From assembly GCA_030248225.1 (NCBI GenBank), contig JASANE010001723.1, positions 1-64,000 on the forward strand: a stretch of 64,000 nt of DNA, given 5' to 3'. Both the position numbers and the translations under genes were made by a program. This document shows positions 44,453 to 55,470 of the stretch, one piece after another. The stretch is from Trileptium ribeirensis (Eukaryota; Nematoda; Enoplea; Enoplida; Thoracostomopsidae). The number at the start of each line of letters is the position of its first letter. Position 1 is the stretch's first letter. The notes beneath the pieces are model-generated. The model saw only the letters and a list, made by a program, of their open reading frames with translations, was not told where the DNA came from and did no database searches.

Positions 44453-45500
44453 ACACTGCAATGACGCAGTGAAATGAAAGGAGCATCGTTAGAGAGAGGC
44501 AGAAGGCCGATAACCAAGGACAAACCAAAAGACACCGGAGTGTCCGGGACCGCTCGCCCCGGTCTCAGATAACAATAAAACAGCCCCGAGACCAGGTTAA
44601 GGAACTGTCCAGAGCCGTTTCGCATCCCGGCCGGCCCCTGCCGCCCGGCAAACCGGATAAATTCGCCCCCCACTTGTTCAGTCAGTCGTCTTACTAGGTA
44701 GGTAAGGACACCAAACATTATATAGGGCAAATTTGCACCTAGACACCAATGTGAACTCGTCCAAAGGATAAACACTCGGAGCCAATGTCCCTTTATGTGC
44801 CCCTCTCCCCGGCTAGGCTGTCGAGCTTGTGTATTCAGTTCTGAGCATTGTGTCTTCCCCTGAGTAGTCGTCGCCCCGAGCGACCTACATTTAGGAGCGT
44901 TGTCTGAAGCACTCTAGGGCCCCTGCTTGGTGCGCTGCATAGCTGAGTCGTTCGCTAGCATTGAGTGAAGCAGGGATAACCGCCCCTAGTTCGCAATTTG
45001 GCGAGTATCTTTCCGCTCCAATCCATGCACTGCCCGCTCGCTGCCCACGGTTCGTGCGTGCTTCTTCTGAAGAGACCCCTGTAAGTTGCAGCTAAACCCC
45101 ACGAGTCTGCGCTTAGTTCGGACCCGTTAGCGTTCATAGGCACTCGTCCCGGCAATAAACGTTGATCATGTAAATAAACATTGTATCTTGACACGCCGAC
45201 TGTAGTCTTTCTTGACATTGAGACGATAGGAAGCTTTTTGTTTGGTTTGTCCTCTCGGACGAGTAGGCGCTGTCCGTCATGGCTTGTGGGCGAGAATGTC
45301 ACAAGCACTGGCGAGCAGAGCCTTCTGTCACCATTGTTTACGCTCCGTGAAGGCAACCGGATAACACGAGCAAAATTTTATTAATGTATGACCAATTCTC
45401 AAAACTTGTTAGGAACACATTTGATTTAAATGAGTTAAAACTTTCACTGGTCAAAGGACCAGTACGCTTGCCTAGAATTTACGGATAAGTGCAGGCCACG

Positions 45501-45689
45501 CCATTGATAATTCGACTTTAAACACTCAGGGCTCGTCGGAACCCTGTGGGGGCCACATAGGTCAATGCTCTAACACGGAGCATACCGTGAATTTAACTAG
45601 GCGAATCGTCTTGAGCTTCAAATTTCTAGGGCCATTTTCATGTATTATTTCAAAACTCACTACGCCAAACAGAATTTAACAACTTCCGA
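45501..45689. other. No recognised gene
   Basis: A transition from the GC-rich block to the dispersed repeat. Nothing to annotate. Confidence 0.4.
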
Positions 45690-45990
45690 TGAGTCTAAGA
45701 TAGGGAATAGCGGCTAGGCTCCATGACCTGCGAGCAGGTGTCGGTGCTAGCCTCCCTGGGGGACCTCAGAAATCATACCCGATACTAGACACGTACGCAA
45801 CCCTTCGGGCGGGGTCCGAACACACCCCGTGAAGCGCGCCTGCGGCCTGCTAAGCTCCGTAGCTTCTTGGGTCTGACCAAGAATAGGCTCAAAATTTAGT
45901 ATTCACGGTCCACCCTTGAGGTTACGATAGCCGGGGTCGTATGGGCATGGTGTTAGGAAGTTGCGCCATGCAGCTGCGTCACCGGTTATT
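45690..45990. mobile_element. Retroelement-like dispersed repeat (pair of 22690-23555)
   Basis: It matches the outer parts of the 22.7-23.5 kb copy and lacks its ~590-bp middle. It ends in GCAGCTGCGTCACCGG, directly beside the next composite element. Confidence 0.5.
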
Positions 45991-46008
45991 ACAATGTGCA
46001 GTCTGGTT

Positions 46009-47290
46009 CCGGGGTCAGGGGTCGAAATGTGGGTTTTTGGCCCCATTTTACCCCTTTTTATTTTAGTACCCTTCACGGAAGCAAGGTTATTTTTATCTTA
46101 ACTATCGATTTTTTTTCTCTGGAAAATGTGGGTTTTTGGCACCATTTTACCCCTTTTTAGTACCTTCACAGAAGAAAGGTTATTTTTATCTTAACTATCG
46201 ACTTTTTTTCTCTAGATGATTTTATTTCATAGTAAAATGATAAATGCCGATGCCTCTTTTTTGTTTTTCGATAATGTTCCGGTTCTGGATTTATGGGGTT
46301 TGAGGTGCGGGGGTATAGCGCCCCAATGGTTCCTCGACCCAAAATTTGAAAATTTGTTCTGACGTTTTGGGCGGCTGATATGTTTTACCTGGGAGTTTTC
46401 GGGCATGGGAAACTCATTACCGGTGTCGGTTTTGCTCTGCGACCCATGGTTCCATGGGTACGTGGGTATGACGCTCCATGGTTGGGGGTCAGAGGTCAAA
46501 ATGAGGGTTTTTAGTACCCTTCACGGAAGCAAGGTTATTTCTTTCTCTGGTTGGTTTTATTTTATAGTAAAATGATAAATGCCTATGCCTCTTTTTGTTT
46601 TTCGATTAAGGCTCCGGTTTTGGAGTTATGGGGTTTGCGGTATGGCACCCTCATGGTTCCTTGTCCCAAAATTAGAAAATTTGTTCTGACTTCCTAGGCG
46701 GCTGAAAAGTTCCACTTGGGGGTTTTCGGGCTTGGGAAACTCATTGCCTGTATTGGTTTTACCCTGCGACCCATGGGTACAAGGGTATGGCGCCCCCTAG
46801 ATTCGGGGTCAGAGGTCAAAATGAGGGTTTTTACATCATTTTACTAGTCTTCACGGAAGCAAGGTTATTTTTGTCGTAACTTTCGAATTTCTTTCTCCGG
46901 TTGGTTTTATTTTATAGTAAAATGATAAATGCCGATGCCTCTGTAAAATGATAAATGCCGATGCCTCTTTTTTGTTCTTCGATTAAGACTCCGGTTTCGG
47001 AGTTATGGGGTTTGAGGTATGTCACCCTCATGGTTCTTTGTCCCAAAATTAGAAAATTTGTTATGACGTCCTGGGCGGCTGAAAAGTTTCACTTGGGGGT
47101 TTTCGAGCATGGGAAACTTATTGCCGGTGTTAGTCTTGTTGTAACTTGTGCTGGTATTGTGTGATGTCCACATATAGCATATCGACGAATGCTATCGAGA
47201 GCTGATTTGATGTGAGGCAAAAGGTGTAGACGTAAGTGTACCTATGCTTCACTACGTTCTGCAGTCTCGGTAGAGTTGCTAGGTTTAGCG
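46009..47290. mobile_element. 350-bp-unit composite element, copy 3
   Basis: It starts part-way into a unit (GGTTCCGGGGTCAGGGGTC), has about three units with internal deletions (GATGCCTC at about 46248, 46583, 46935 and 46961), and ends with the right-end module (GCATATCGACGAATGCTATC, then GCAGTCTCGGTAGAG). Confidence 0.75.
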
Positions 47291-47615
47291 AGTATAGTAC
47301 ATCTCGCAATTTTGATTACGAATCTGGTATTTATTACAATTCGAGGATGTTAAAACATGGTAATTAGTTACTGGATTAGCTAATTAGTAATTAATTAGCT
47401 TGCTTATTTTCAAGATGCTCAGAAATGAAAAAGTTGCACACGGGGGTTTTCGATATCACTGATCACAAATACGACATTTCTGAGGCTCCAAAACGTGGCC
47501 ATATTTGCTAATTATTTAATTGATTAGCTGATTAGTTAATTGTATTCAAATTATAAAATCATCCCAATTTGATCCGTTCACTTTTTGTAATTTATTACGT
47601 TTACTAGTTATCTAT
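47291..47615. repeat. TAATTAGCTAATTA-rich dispersed repeat, copy 3
   Basis: It follows the composite element's right end directly. Internally shortened compared with copies 1 and 2, but keeps both ends (TTACGAATCTGGTATTTATT and TTACGTTTACTAGT). Confidence 0.7.
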
Positions 47616-49360
47616 TGTGTGTAAACGTTCGACGAGGCTTCGGGAGAAAACACTATATATTGCTGTAGCTCTCAAGACGGTTTTGAAATAGGTTTTTGGA
47701 CCAAGTTATCCAGTAAGTAGGTTTACATGGTTATTTTGGTATCAATCAATCATTTATGTGATTTTGGCAGGATTTGGGTATTTAGACCCAGTTTTTTTGG
47801 CCCAAACTTGTTAGTAGGCGGCCTTTGAACTACATTTTAACGAATTACTGTATCTCTCCGAGCTCTGATGGCACTCTGGCATGCCCCTCGGGTCCCGGCA
47901 GGATACCCCAAATTCCCATAATTGCCACTTTGTGGTCACATCTATGTATCTAGACCTGGGTTTAGCTCTGCTAAAAGCAAAGTTGATCAGATTGGGCATT
48001 CTAGTGATTTTGTGAGAACCATTTTCAGTGCTTTCCTTTCCTGTTTTTATCACGAATTTAGAGCAATCGTCGTGGCAGAGCTTGATCTACGTTTACTTGA
48101 GTGGCCAGGGTGTTTTTGCGGAAGAGCTGAGCAGATAAAGAACTACGCAAAACTCGCTGGCCTTATATGTTGAGTACAGTGCCCGAGAAGTGTTTACAGC
48201 GGAGAAACTTTCAGCATCTGAATCAGACCGGGTTAGTACTGGTTACACATCGTGACTCGGTGACCTATCCAGAGACGTGACCTGAAATTACCCAATGACC
48301 CGGTTACATCTGTTGTGCTTACTAATTGTTTTTATAGTTGCTAAATAAACAACATTAGTAGTAATAATGTATAAATCAAGTCTGTGTAGAAAAGAACTAT
48401 GTTTTTGGAATGACTAAATTTATGAAATATTCAATATTTTTCGTAATCATTAAATAGACATAACTTTTCCCTGTAGGATCAGAGATCAGCGCTTTCTTAG
48501 TTTATAATAACAGTGCCAAATTTTCTGAGATCCAGCACCAGTTTGAGCAGTATTTTGCTCCCAAATATTTTATTGAAGTTGGATTTTATCTTATTAATCC
48601 GTATCAGTTTGTCAAAATACTGTAAACTTTTTCCATAGAACTGAAATGTGGAAGCTAATTTCAATGTTTAATGTGTGAAATATGTAGTAGGAAAATGATT
48701 TCTTAGATAAATCCACAAAGTAGTTAAAACCCCCATTAGAAGCTGCAGTTTGAAGTACATTTCGCGGCTGCTATTTTGAGGACATTTTGTCCCACAAACT
48801 TGTTTAATTTTGTTTTGCTCAGGGTTGTTCATTTATCGGTCTCAATGTTTATCAGACTCGTCGTTTGAGTCATCAGCTGGAACCAGTATTTGTTGCATGC
48901 TAATAACTTATATAGCAAATCTTTTAACAAGCTGAATTTATCTGGTCGAATCTGTTTCAAAACATCAATTAGCAAAATCATTTGTGGATAGTTGGCTTAA
49001 AGTTTTAAACATTTTTATGAATTGTTTGTGACTGTTTCGTGAATCCATTTGCTTTTACCTCCGCGCCTACCGAACTGTAAATGCAGGATTATGGAATACT
49101 TTACGGCAACGAATATAATTTTTAATGGAGTGTTTGTTTGGATATAGTATATAAGTGCAGGAAAGGCTGTACAACTCCAATTTAGGCTGTCGAAGGCAAA
49201 TTATTGCCTTCAATACTGTTATAGTATGAATTTACTTTCCGAAATTACGCATGTAGCCAGTTGAAACTTGGTTTAAATATTGAACCAATAATTTGTCTAA
49301 TGGCACATTTGAAACACATGAATTCTACGTAAATATATATAGTACATAAATTGTAACAGC
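47616..49360. other. No recognised gene
   Basis: Intron sequence. Frames at 47811-48053 (-) and 47922-48173 (+) overlap each other and have no family or splice context that I can support. Confidence 0.4.
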
Positions 49361-49362
49361 GA

Positions 49363-49914
49363 AGTTACGTTATGTTAAACTGTAAACGAATAAATGTACA
49401 TTCACTACAAACAAGGTACTTCGCTTGTACCGTCCGGTGTTTAACACTTTCAGTGAAGCAATTGCTCTAAAATACTGCTCAGTATAAAACATTTAAAGTG
49501 CGATAAGATGCGGGTGCTTTTCTTTAGCACCTCACCCCAGGCCGAAATTACGTTATGTTAAACTGTAAACGAATAAATGTACATACACTACAAACAAGGT
49601 ACTTCGCTTGTACCGTCCGGTGTTTAACGCTTTCAGTTAAGCAATTGCTCTAAAATACTGCTCAGTATAAAACATTTAAAGTGCGATAATATGCGGGTGC
49701 TTTTCTTTAGCACCTCACCCCAGGCCGAAATTACGTTATGTTAAACTGTAAACGAATAAATGTACATACACTACAAACAAGGTACTTCGCTTGTACCGTC
49801 CGGTGTTTAACGCTTTCAGGGAAGCAATTGCTCTAAAATACTGCTCAGTATAGAACATTTAAAGTGCGATAAGATGCGGGTGCTTTTCTTTAGCCCCCAA
49901 CCCCAGGCCGAAAT
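49363..49914. repeat. Three tandem 182-183-bp units
   Basis: CGTTATGTTAAACTGTAAAC occurs at 49369, 49551 and 49734. Each unit continues with AATAAATGTACAT, GGTACTTCGCTTGTACCGTC, CGGTGTTTAAC and GCGGGTGCTTTTCTTTAGC. Differences are few (CATTCACT/CATACACT, GATAAG/GATAAT), so the array is recent. GGTACTTCGCTTGTACC can form a small hairpin. Confidence 0.9.
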
Positions 49915-50028
49915 TGGTTAACTTAAAAGATATACCGATAGTTTTGGTTACACAAAATAAGATTTTTTACTTTAAATATGTAGTGGTCACTAACCAAATA
50001 TATGTTTTATAACTAATCGTTAATAGGC

Positions 50029-50214
50029 CTATATTTTGTTTGTTAACATTTTGGATGCATTGCCAAAAGCACCAATTTTATGATCTCTTATAAGACAACA
50101 GATGGTTGGTTCACTGAAGCGGCGATCGCCAATTGCTACTGACAAAAGGGATGGTAGATTTAGCAGGTTAAATTTACCCATGACAAAAATTCTATCGATA
50201 AATGGTGACACCAC
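50029..50214 (-). pseudogene. Conserved-frame repeat, copy 1 (pair of 57745-57905)
   Basis: On the - strand it reads LPSLLSVAIGDRRFSEPTI, then DHKIGAFGNASKMLTNKI. The partner near 57.8 kb reads LPLLRSMAIGDRLLGVP, then EHKKGVRGNASETLRNKI, with the same spacing and no stops. It looks like a fragment of a transposon-encoded protein. I do not recognise the family. Confidence 0.45.
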
Positions 50215-50369
50215 TGACCCATAGCGATTTCTGGAGCAAATTTAGGATATTTTCCAAACCAGTTCGTTGAGCTGAGTCGAATGTATTGTATCTTAAAAAT
50301 CAACCAATTTGGGGGCTGACAGGGTGGGGGTTACGGAAAAAGACTCTAACATGCATTGCGTGAACTCAG

Positions 50370-52925
50370 TTATTGAATTCGAGTGGAATGAGCGAGCGAA
50401 GTAAGCTCGAGCATTTTTGGTAGCAAAATTGAACTCAGCGTGTCTAATTTCGTATATTTTTTGGACAATTTTTCAAGCGAGCGGGTGGAACGAGAATTTT
50501 CAATTTTGGCTCTGGAGGTAGGTTGAGGAGGTCCTGTCTGTGTGTGTGTCTGTGTGTCGCACCTGGATCTCGATAACGGTTGGGCGGATTTTGATGCACG
50601 ATAGCTCATTCGAACCGCATTGGTCCATTTAGGTGTAGTGACGGAGCCCGATTTTTGAATTTTTCCCGTGGGAAAAGTTATGGGTCAAAATGACGTCATT
50701 TTGGCCCATTTTTCGGGCACCCCCGCCAGTTTATGCGAATTTTCTCAATAAGTAAACGAGTTGTCCGCAAACTAATAGACCTATTCCATGTAGCTTTATC
50801 AGGGCTTTCCAATGATAACAAGTTTTTCAACTACTTCCCAATCTGGAGTCTATAAGCTTATAGTTGGCGCCAAATTTCATATTTGGTGAAAGGTCGTGGG
50901 AAATGCACCTAAATGTGTGTTTTTTGTTGCTTTTAGTGTCTTATATGGGGTCTTTTGGGCAGATAAACTCATTGCAAGTGTTAAAAATATTGTTGGGCAA
51001 ATATTTTTTACAGTTCTGCTTCGGGGGATTGTTCTCACCACTCGAACTCTGGCTCGCAAGCGAGCTTCACTAGTATCAGTTTAACGATAAATCGTTATTG
51101 AATTCGAGTGGAACAAGAATTTTCAATTTTGGCTCTGGAGGTAGGTTGAGGAGGTCCTGTCTGTGTGTGTGTCTGTGTGTCGCACCTGGATCTCGATAAC
51201 GGTTGGGCGGATTTTGATGCACGATAGCTCATTCGAACCGCATTGGTCGATTTAGGTGTAGTGACGGAGCCCGATTTTTGAATTTTTCCCGTGGGAAAAG
51301 TTATGGGTCAAAATGACGTCATTTTGGCCCATTTTTCGGGCACCCCCGGCAGTTTATGCGAATTTTCTCAATAAGTAAACGAGTTGTCCGCAAACTAATA
51401 GACCTATTCCATGTAGCTTTATCAGGGCTTTCCAATGATAACAAGTTTTTCAACTACTTCCCAATCTGGAGTCTATAAGCTTATAGTTGGCGCCAAATTT
51501 CATATTTGGTGAAAGGTCGTGGGAAATGCACCTAAATGTGTGTTTTTTGTTGCTTTTAGTGTCTTATATGGGGTCTTTTGGGCAGATAAACTCATTGCAA
51601 GTGTTAAAAATATTGTTGGGCAAATATTTTTTACAGTTCTGCTTCGGGGGATTGTTCTCACCACTCGAACTCTGGCTCGCAAGCGAGCTTCACTAGTATC
51701 AGTTTAACGATAAATCGTTATTGAATTCGAGTGGAACAAGAATTTTCAATTTTGGCTCTGGAGGTAGGTTGAGGAGGTCCTGTCTGTGTGTGTGTCTGTG
51801 TGTCGCACCTGGATCTCGATAACGGTTGGGCGGATTTTGATGCACGATAGCTCATTCGAACCGCATTGGTCGATTTAGGTGTAGTGATGGAGCCCGATTT
51901 TTGAATTTTTCCCGTGGGAAAAGTTATGGGTCAAAATGACGTCATTTTGGCCCATTTTTCGGGCACCCCCGCCAGTTTATGCGAATTTTCTCAATAAGTA
52001 AACGAGTTGTCCGCAAACTAATAGACCTATTCCATGTAGCTTTATCAGGGCTTTCCAATGATAACAAGTTTTTCAACTACTTCCCAATCTGGAGTCTATA
52101 AGCTTATAGTTGGCGCCAAATTTCATATTTGGTGAAAGGTCGTGGGAAATGCACCTAAATGTGTGTTTTTGTTGCTTTTAGTGTCTTATATGGGGTCTTT
52201 TGGGCAGATAAACTCATTGCAAGTGTTAAAAATATTGTTGGGCAAATATTTTTTACAGTTCTGCTTCGGGGGATTGTTCTCACCACTCGAACTCTGGCTC
52301 GCAAGCGAGCTTCACTAGTATCAGTTTAACGATAAATCGTTATTGAATTCGAGTGGAACAAGAATTTTCAATTTTGGCTCTGGAGGGGGTTGAGGAGGTC
52401 CTGTCTGTGTGTGTCTGTGGCACCTGGATCTCGATAACGGTTGGGCGGATTTTGATGCAAGATAGCTCATTCGAACCGCAATGGTGTAGTGACCTTGCCC
52501 GATTTTTGAATTTTTTCCCGTGGGAAAGTTATGGGGCAAAATGACGTCATTTTGGTCCATTTTCGGGCACCCCCTCCAGTTTTTGCGACTTTTCTCAATA
52601 AGTAAACGAGGCATCCGCAAACTAATAGGCCTATTCCATGTAGCTTTACCAGGGCTTTCCAATGATAACAAGTTTTTCAACTACTTCCCAATCTGGAGTC
52701 TATAAGCTTATAGTTGGCGCCAAATTTCATATTTGGTGAAAAGTCGTGGGAAATGCACCTAAATATGTGTTTTTTGTTGCTTTTAGTGTCTTATATGGGG
52801 TTTTCTGGGCAGATAAACTTATTGCGAGTGTCAAAAAATTTGTGTGGCAAATATTTTTCACACTTCTGCTTCGGGGGATTGTGCTCACCACTAGAATTCT
52901 GACTCGCAAGCGAGCTTCACTACTT
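50370..52925. repeat. Four tandem ~600-720-bp units of one element
   Basis: Units start at TTATTGAATTCGAGTGGAA (50370, 51095, 51718, 52340). Units 2 and 3 (623 and 622 bp) are almost identical; unit 1 has about 100 bp extra after its start; unit 4 is more diverged. Each has CTGTCTGTGTGTGT, CTCGATAACGGTTGGGCGG, a GACGTCATTTTGG block, and ends with CTCACCACTCGAACTCTGGC and AAGCGAGCTTCACTA; GAATTCGAGTGG and CCACTCGAA are inverted. The identical frames in each unit are repeat-borne. Confidence 0.9.
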
Positions 52926-53650
52926 ATTGTGTACTTCTTGCAATTAACAATCGGAGTGTGCTTTTACTGAGTAGTTAAATTTACTAATAACATAATATTG
53001 TGTTAATAAGGTAAATGTAATTGGTTGGAAGGGGAAAAGCGGTTCGAGTGAAGTTAAATCAAATTTTTTCTGTTTGTGTAGAGGATTACTGAATTTATAG
53101 ATTAGTGCTAATATTATATATATGACGCCTTACCTAATCGTGTACATATATAATATAAGGTATTGTGTTTAGGCTGCTTCATTGACTTCTTGCTCAAATT
53201 ATCGAGATACTAATATGGGTTGACTATTTCGTGACTTGACTTTGGATATCTGAATAACTTCCGTACATTTTAAGTAGCCATAAGATGTTCTCGTGTGCTT
53301 CGGATCAAAAATGTCAACTAGAAATAGAGCTTCCTAACGAGATCTACAATTTTTATCAGAGAAATTGTTTTCAAGGCATCAGTCAAAATTTTTGAAACCT
53401 CAGAAAATGAAATTTTCAAAATTTTGACAAGTGACCATTGATATAATGTTGAAAATGCTAAGGCTCTTTGATTTAAAACGGTCTCTTAGGATTCCACTGT
53501 TTTTGAAGGATGTAATCTACAAATTTCGAATATTCGTCTTTTGGTCATTGAAAGTGGCGAAATCCAGTATTTTGAAATGTGTTATGTTTTAGCACACATT
53601 GCATATAATCAGAATGTGGTGTAACGTAGTGGAAATTGTATATTGGAACT
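52926..53650. other. No recognised gene
   Basis: AT-rich intron sequence. I see nothing to annotate. Confidence 0.4.
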
Positions 53651-53654
53651 GTGA

Positions 53655-54560
53655 AAGCATTTAAATTCCGTCTGTGTGTGATCGGCCATAACTCGGAAAC
53701 GATTTATCCGATTTTCATGATCTTGGGCTAATTCGACCCGGCATAGTCTATTTACCGCGCATATCCCGAGCATTTTTTGATTCGGGGTCTGGTTCTGGGT
53801 CAATGCTCATAATATGAGTTTTTTTACTCCATTTTAGTACCCGTCATAGAAGGAAAGTTTTTTATCTTAACTTGTGAATTTTTCTCTGGTCGATTTTATT
53901 TCGTTGTGAAATGATAAATGCCGATGCCTCTTTTTTGTTTTTCGATTAAGGCTTTGGTTCTAGAGTTATGGGGTTTGAGGTATGGCACCTTCGTGGTTCA
54001 CCGATCCAAAATTCGAAAATTTGTTCTGACGTCCTTGGCGGATGAAAAGTTTCAATTCGGGGTTTTCGGGCATGGGAAGCGCATTGTCGGTGTTGGTTTT
54101 ACTCTGTAACCCATGGTTCCATGGCTACGGGGATATGACGCCGCCATGGTTCGGGGTCAGCGGTCAAAATGAGGGTATTTACTTCATTTTAGTACGCTTC
54201 ACGGAAGCATGGTTATCTTTATCTTAACTTTCGATTTTTTTCTCTGGATGGTTTTATTTCATAGTAAAATAATAAATGCCGATGCCCCCTTTTGGTTTTT
54301 CCATGAAGGCTCCGGTTCTGGAGTTATGGGGTGTGAGGTATGGCACCCTCATGGTCATCGACCCAAAGTTGGAAAATTTGTTCTAACGTCCTGGGCGGCT
54401 GGAAAGTTTCACTTGGAGGTTTTCGGGCATGGGAAACTCATCGACGGCGTTGGTTTTGATCTGCGACACATGGATACGTGGGTATGGCGCCCCCATGGTT
54501 CATCGACCCAAAATTCCCGATTTTATTGACGTCCTGTGAGGCTGATAGCTTGCATTGGCC
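53655..54560. mobile_element. 350-bp-unit composite element, copy 4
   Basis: The left-end module (TTTAAATTCCGTCTGTGTGT, ATAACTCGGAAACGATTTAT, CCGATTTTCATGATCTTGGG) is followed by two units (GATGCCTC at about 53921, GATGCCCC at about 54280) and stops without the usual right end. Confidence 0.75.
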
Positions 54561-54614
54561 TTTTTGTGAAGGACGGGAGGATGTCTGATATAGCGGCTTT
54601 GTAACGGCTATGAA

Positions 54615-54700
54615 GTCGGGCAATGATAGCTCACTCGGTAGAGCGCCTGCTTACGGATCCAAAGGCGGGAAGGTGTGGGTACCAGCCCAACATTTTGATT
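54615..54700 (+). repeat. tRNA-like sequence (possible SINE head)
   Basis: TAGCTCACTCGG then TAGAGCGC at 54627-54644 matches a tRNA D-arm/A box closely. A TGGG-TACCAG-CCCA stem-loop at about 54675-54688 sits at T-arm distance. The anticodon arm is too long (CGCCT...AGGCG with a 14-nt loop) and no acceptor stem forms, so not an intact tRNA. Confidence 0.45.
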
Positions 54701-54879
54701 AGGTGCTTTCCACATTTCGTCGTTTAGTACTTGTACCTACCATTAGGCCTAAATGGAAAATTGTTTTATAACAATAAACAATTATTAGTTAATATTATAG
54801 ATTGGCTCTAAAATAAATGGCTTTGGGCCATTATCACAATATATGTAGAAAGATTTACTTGTTTGATACAAATATTATA

Positions 54880-54945
54880 CAGTGCTCGCCAAAAATGACT
54901 GTTGCTCGGCCGACGAAAGAAATTCGTTGTGAAATAGAATATTTA
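54880..54945. mobile_element. CAGTAC-ended miniature element, single-end remnant
   Basis: CAGTGCTCGCCAAAAATGAC after TA, followed by a short AT core. The partner end is missing, replaced by the GAATTC-ended repeat that starts at about 54950. Confidence 0.6.
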
Positions 54946-54949
54946 TTAA

Positions 54950-55470
54950 TTGAATTTTGAGTGTTGCGAGTGAATGGAGCGTAGAATTCTCCCTAGCTAT
55001 TACGGGTTACATTCGACAATGTCCGTTGTTGGTTTTTAACAACTCAACTCAACCTTTGCGGGTTGGATTTATTCGCGCGGTAGCTCATTTAAAAGCTAGA
55101 AATCTCTATTTTGCCGTCTAGTGGAAAAAGAAGCCGAAACGCGGGTTTAAGGGCTTGGTTGGGTCGCAGAGGGGCCCGAAAATTCACCGTTATTTAATCT
55201 CGATAACTGGCACGCATAGTAGAGTCAAATAGGGGGCTCGTTTGGCATAGCAAATAACCTTTTTGTGCTGAAAAGCTGGAACAAAACGTGTTTTTGAATA
55301 GTCCTGAGGGACCAAAGATACGACCATATCTCGGCAGCCGCTGGAGTATATGAGTATTGTTGGTCCCATTGTGTAGTGCCTTTTGTCGCAATAATCGGGC
55401 ACGTCTGAACCTATTGAAGTACCGTGGCTGATAATCGGCTCATTTTGCAAGCTGATGCTCAATATAGCTG
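54950..55470. mobile_element. GAATTC-ended dispersed repeat, copy 3
   Basis: It begins GAATTTTGAGTGTTGCGAGT and GGAGCGTAGAATTCTCCCTA. The interior TAGCTCATTTAAAAGCTAGA and ATCTCTATTTTGCCGTC matches 9.3 kb and, reversed, 63.2 kb. CATATCTCGGCAGCCGCTGG is another member of the 'clear-element' phrase shared by these families. Confidence 0.55.

Larger units (their letters stand above)
41860..45500. mobile_element. GC-rich block, probable degenerate retroelement
   Basis: It contains a TA run (about 41881-41899), structured GC-rich sequence, a tRNA-like patch at 44320-44395, a strong palindrome at 44427, and AATAAA signals near 45155-45170 in a C/T-rich stretch, the sort of features found in retroelement leaders and terminal repeats. 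Open frames (42882-43067, 43928-44251, 44955-45356) show no Gag, protease, reverse transcriptase or integrase motif. I therefore infer a retroelement origin from composition and context only. Confidence 0.3.

Noticed and set aside
50864..52902. Identical 60-69-codon frames in tandem
   Set aside because: They are copies of the same bases in a tandem array and are disrupted by single-base changes in unit 3. No protein is implied.
54615..54700. Functional tRNA gene
   Set aside because: The D-arm is good, but the anticodon loop is twice the normal size and there is no acceptor stem.
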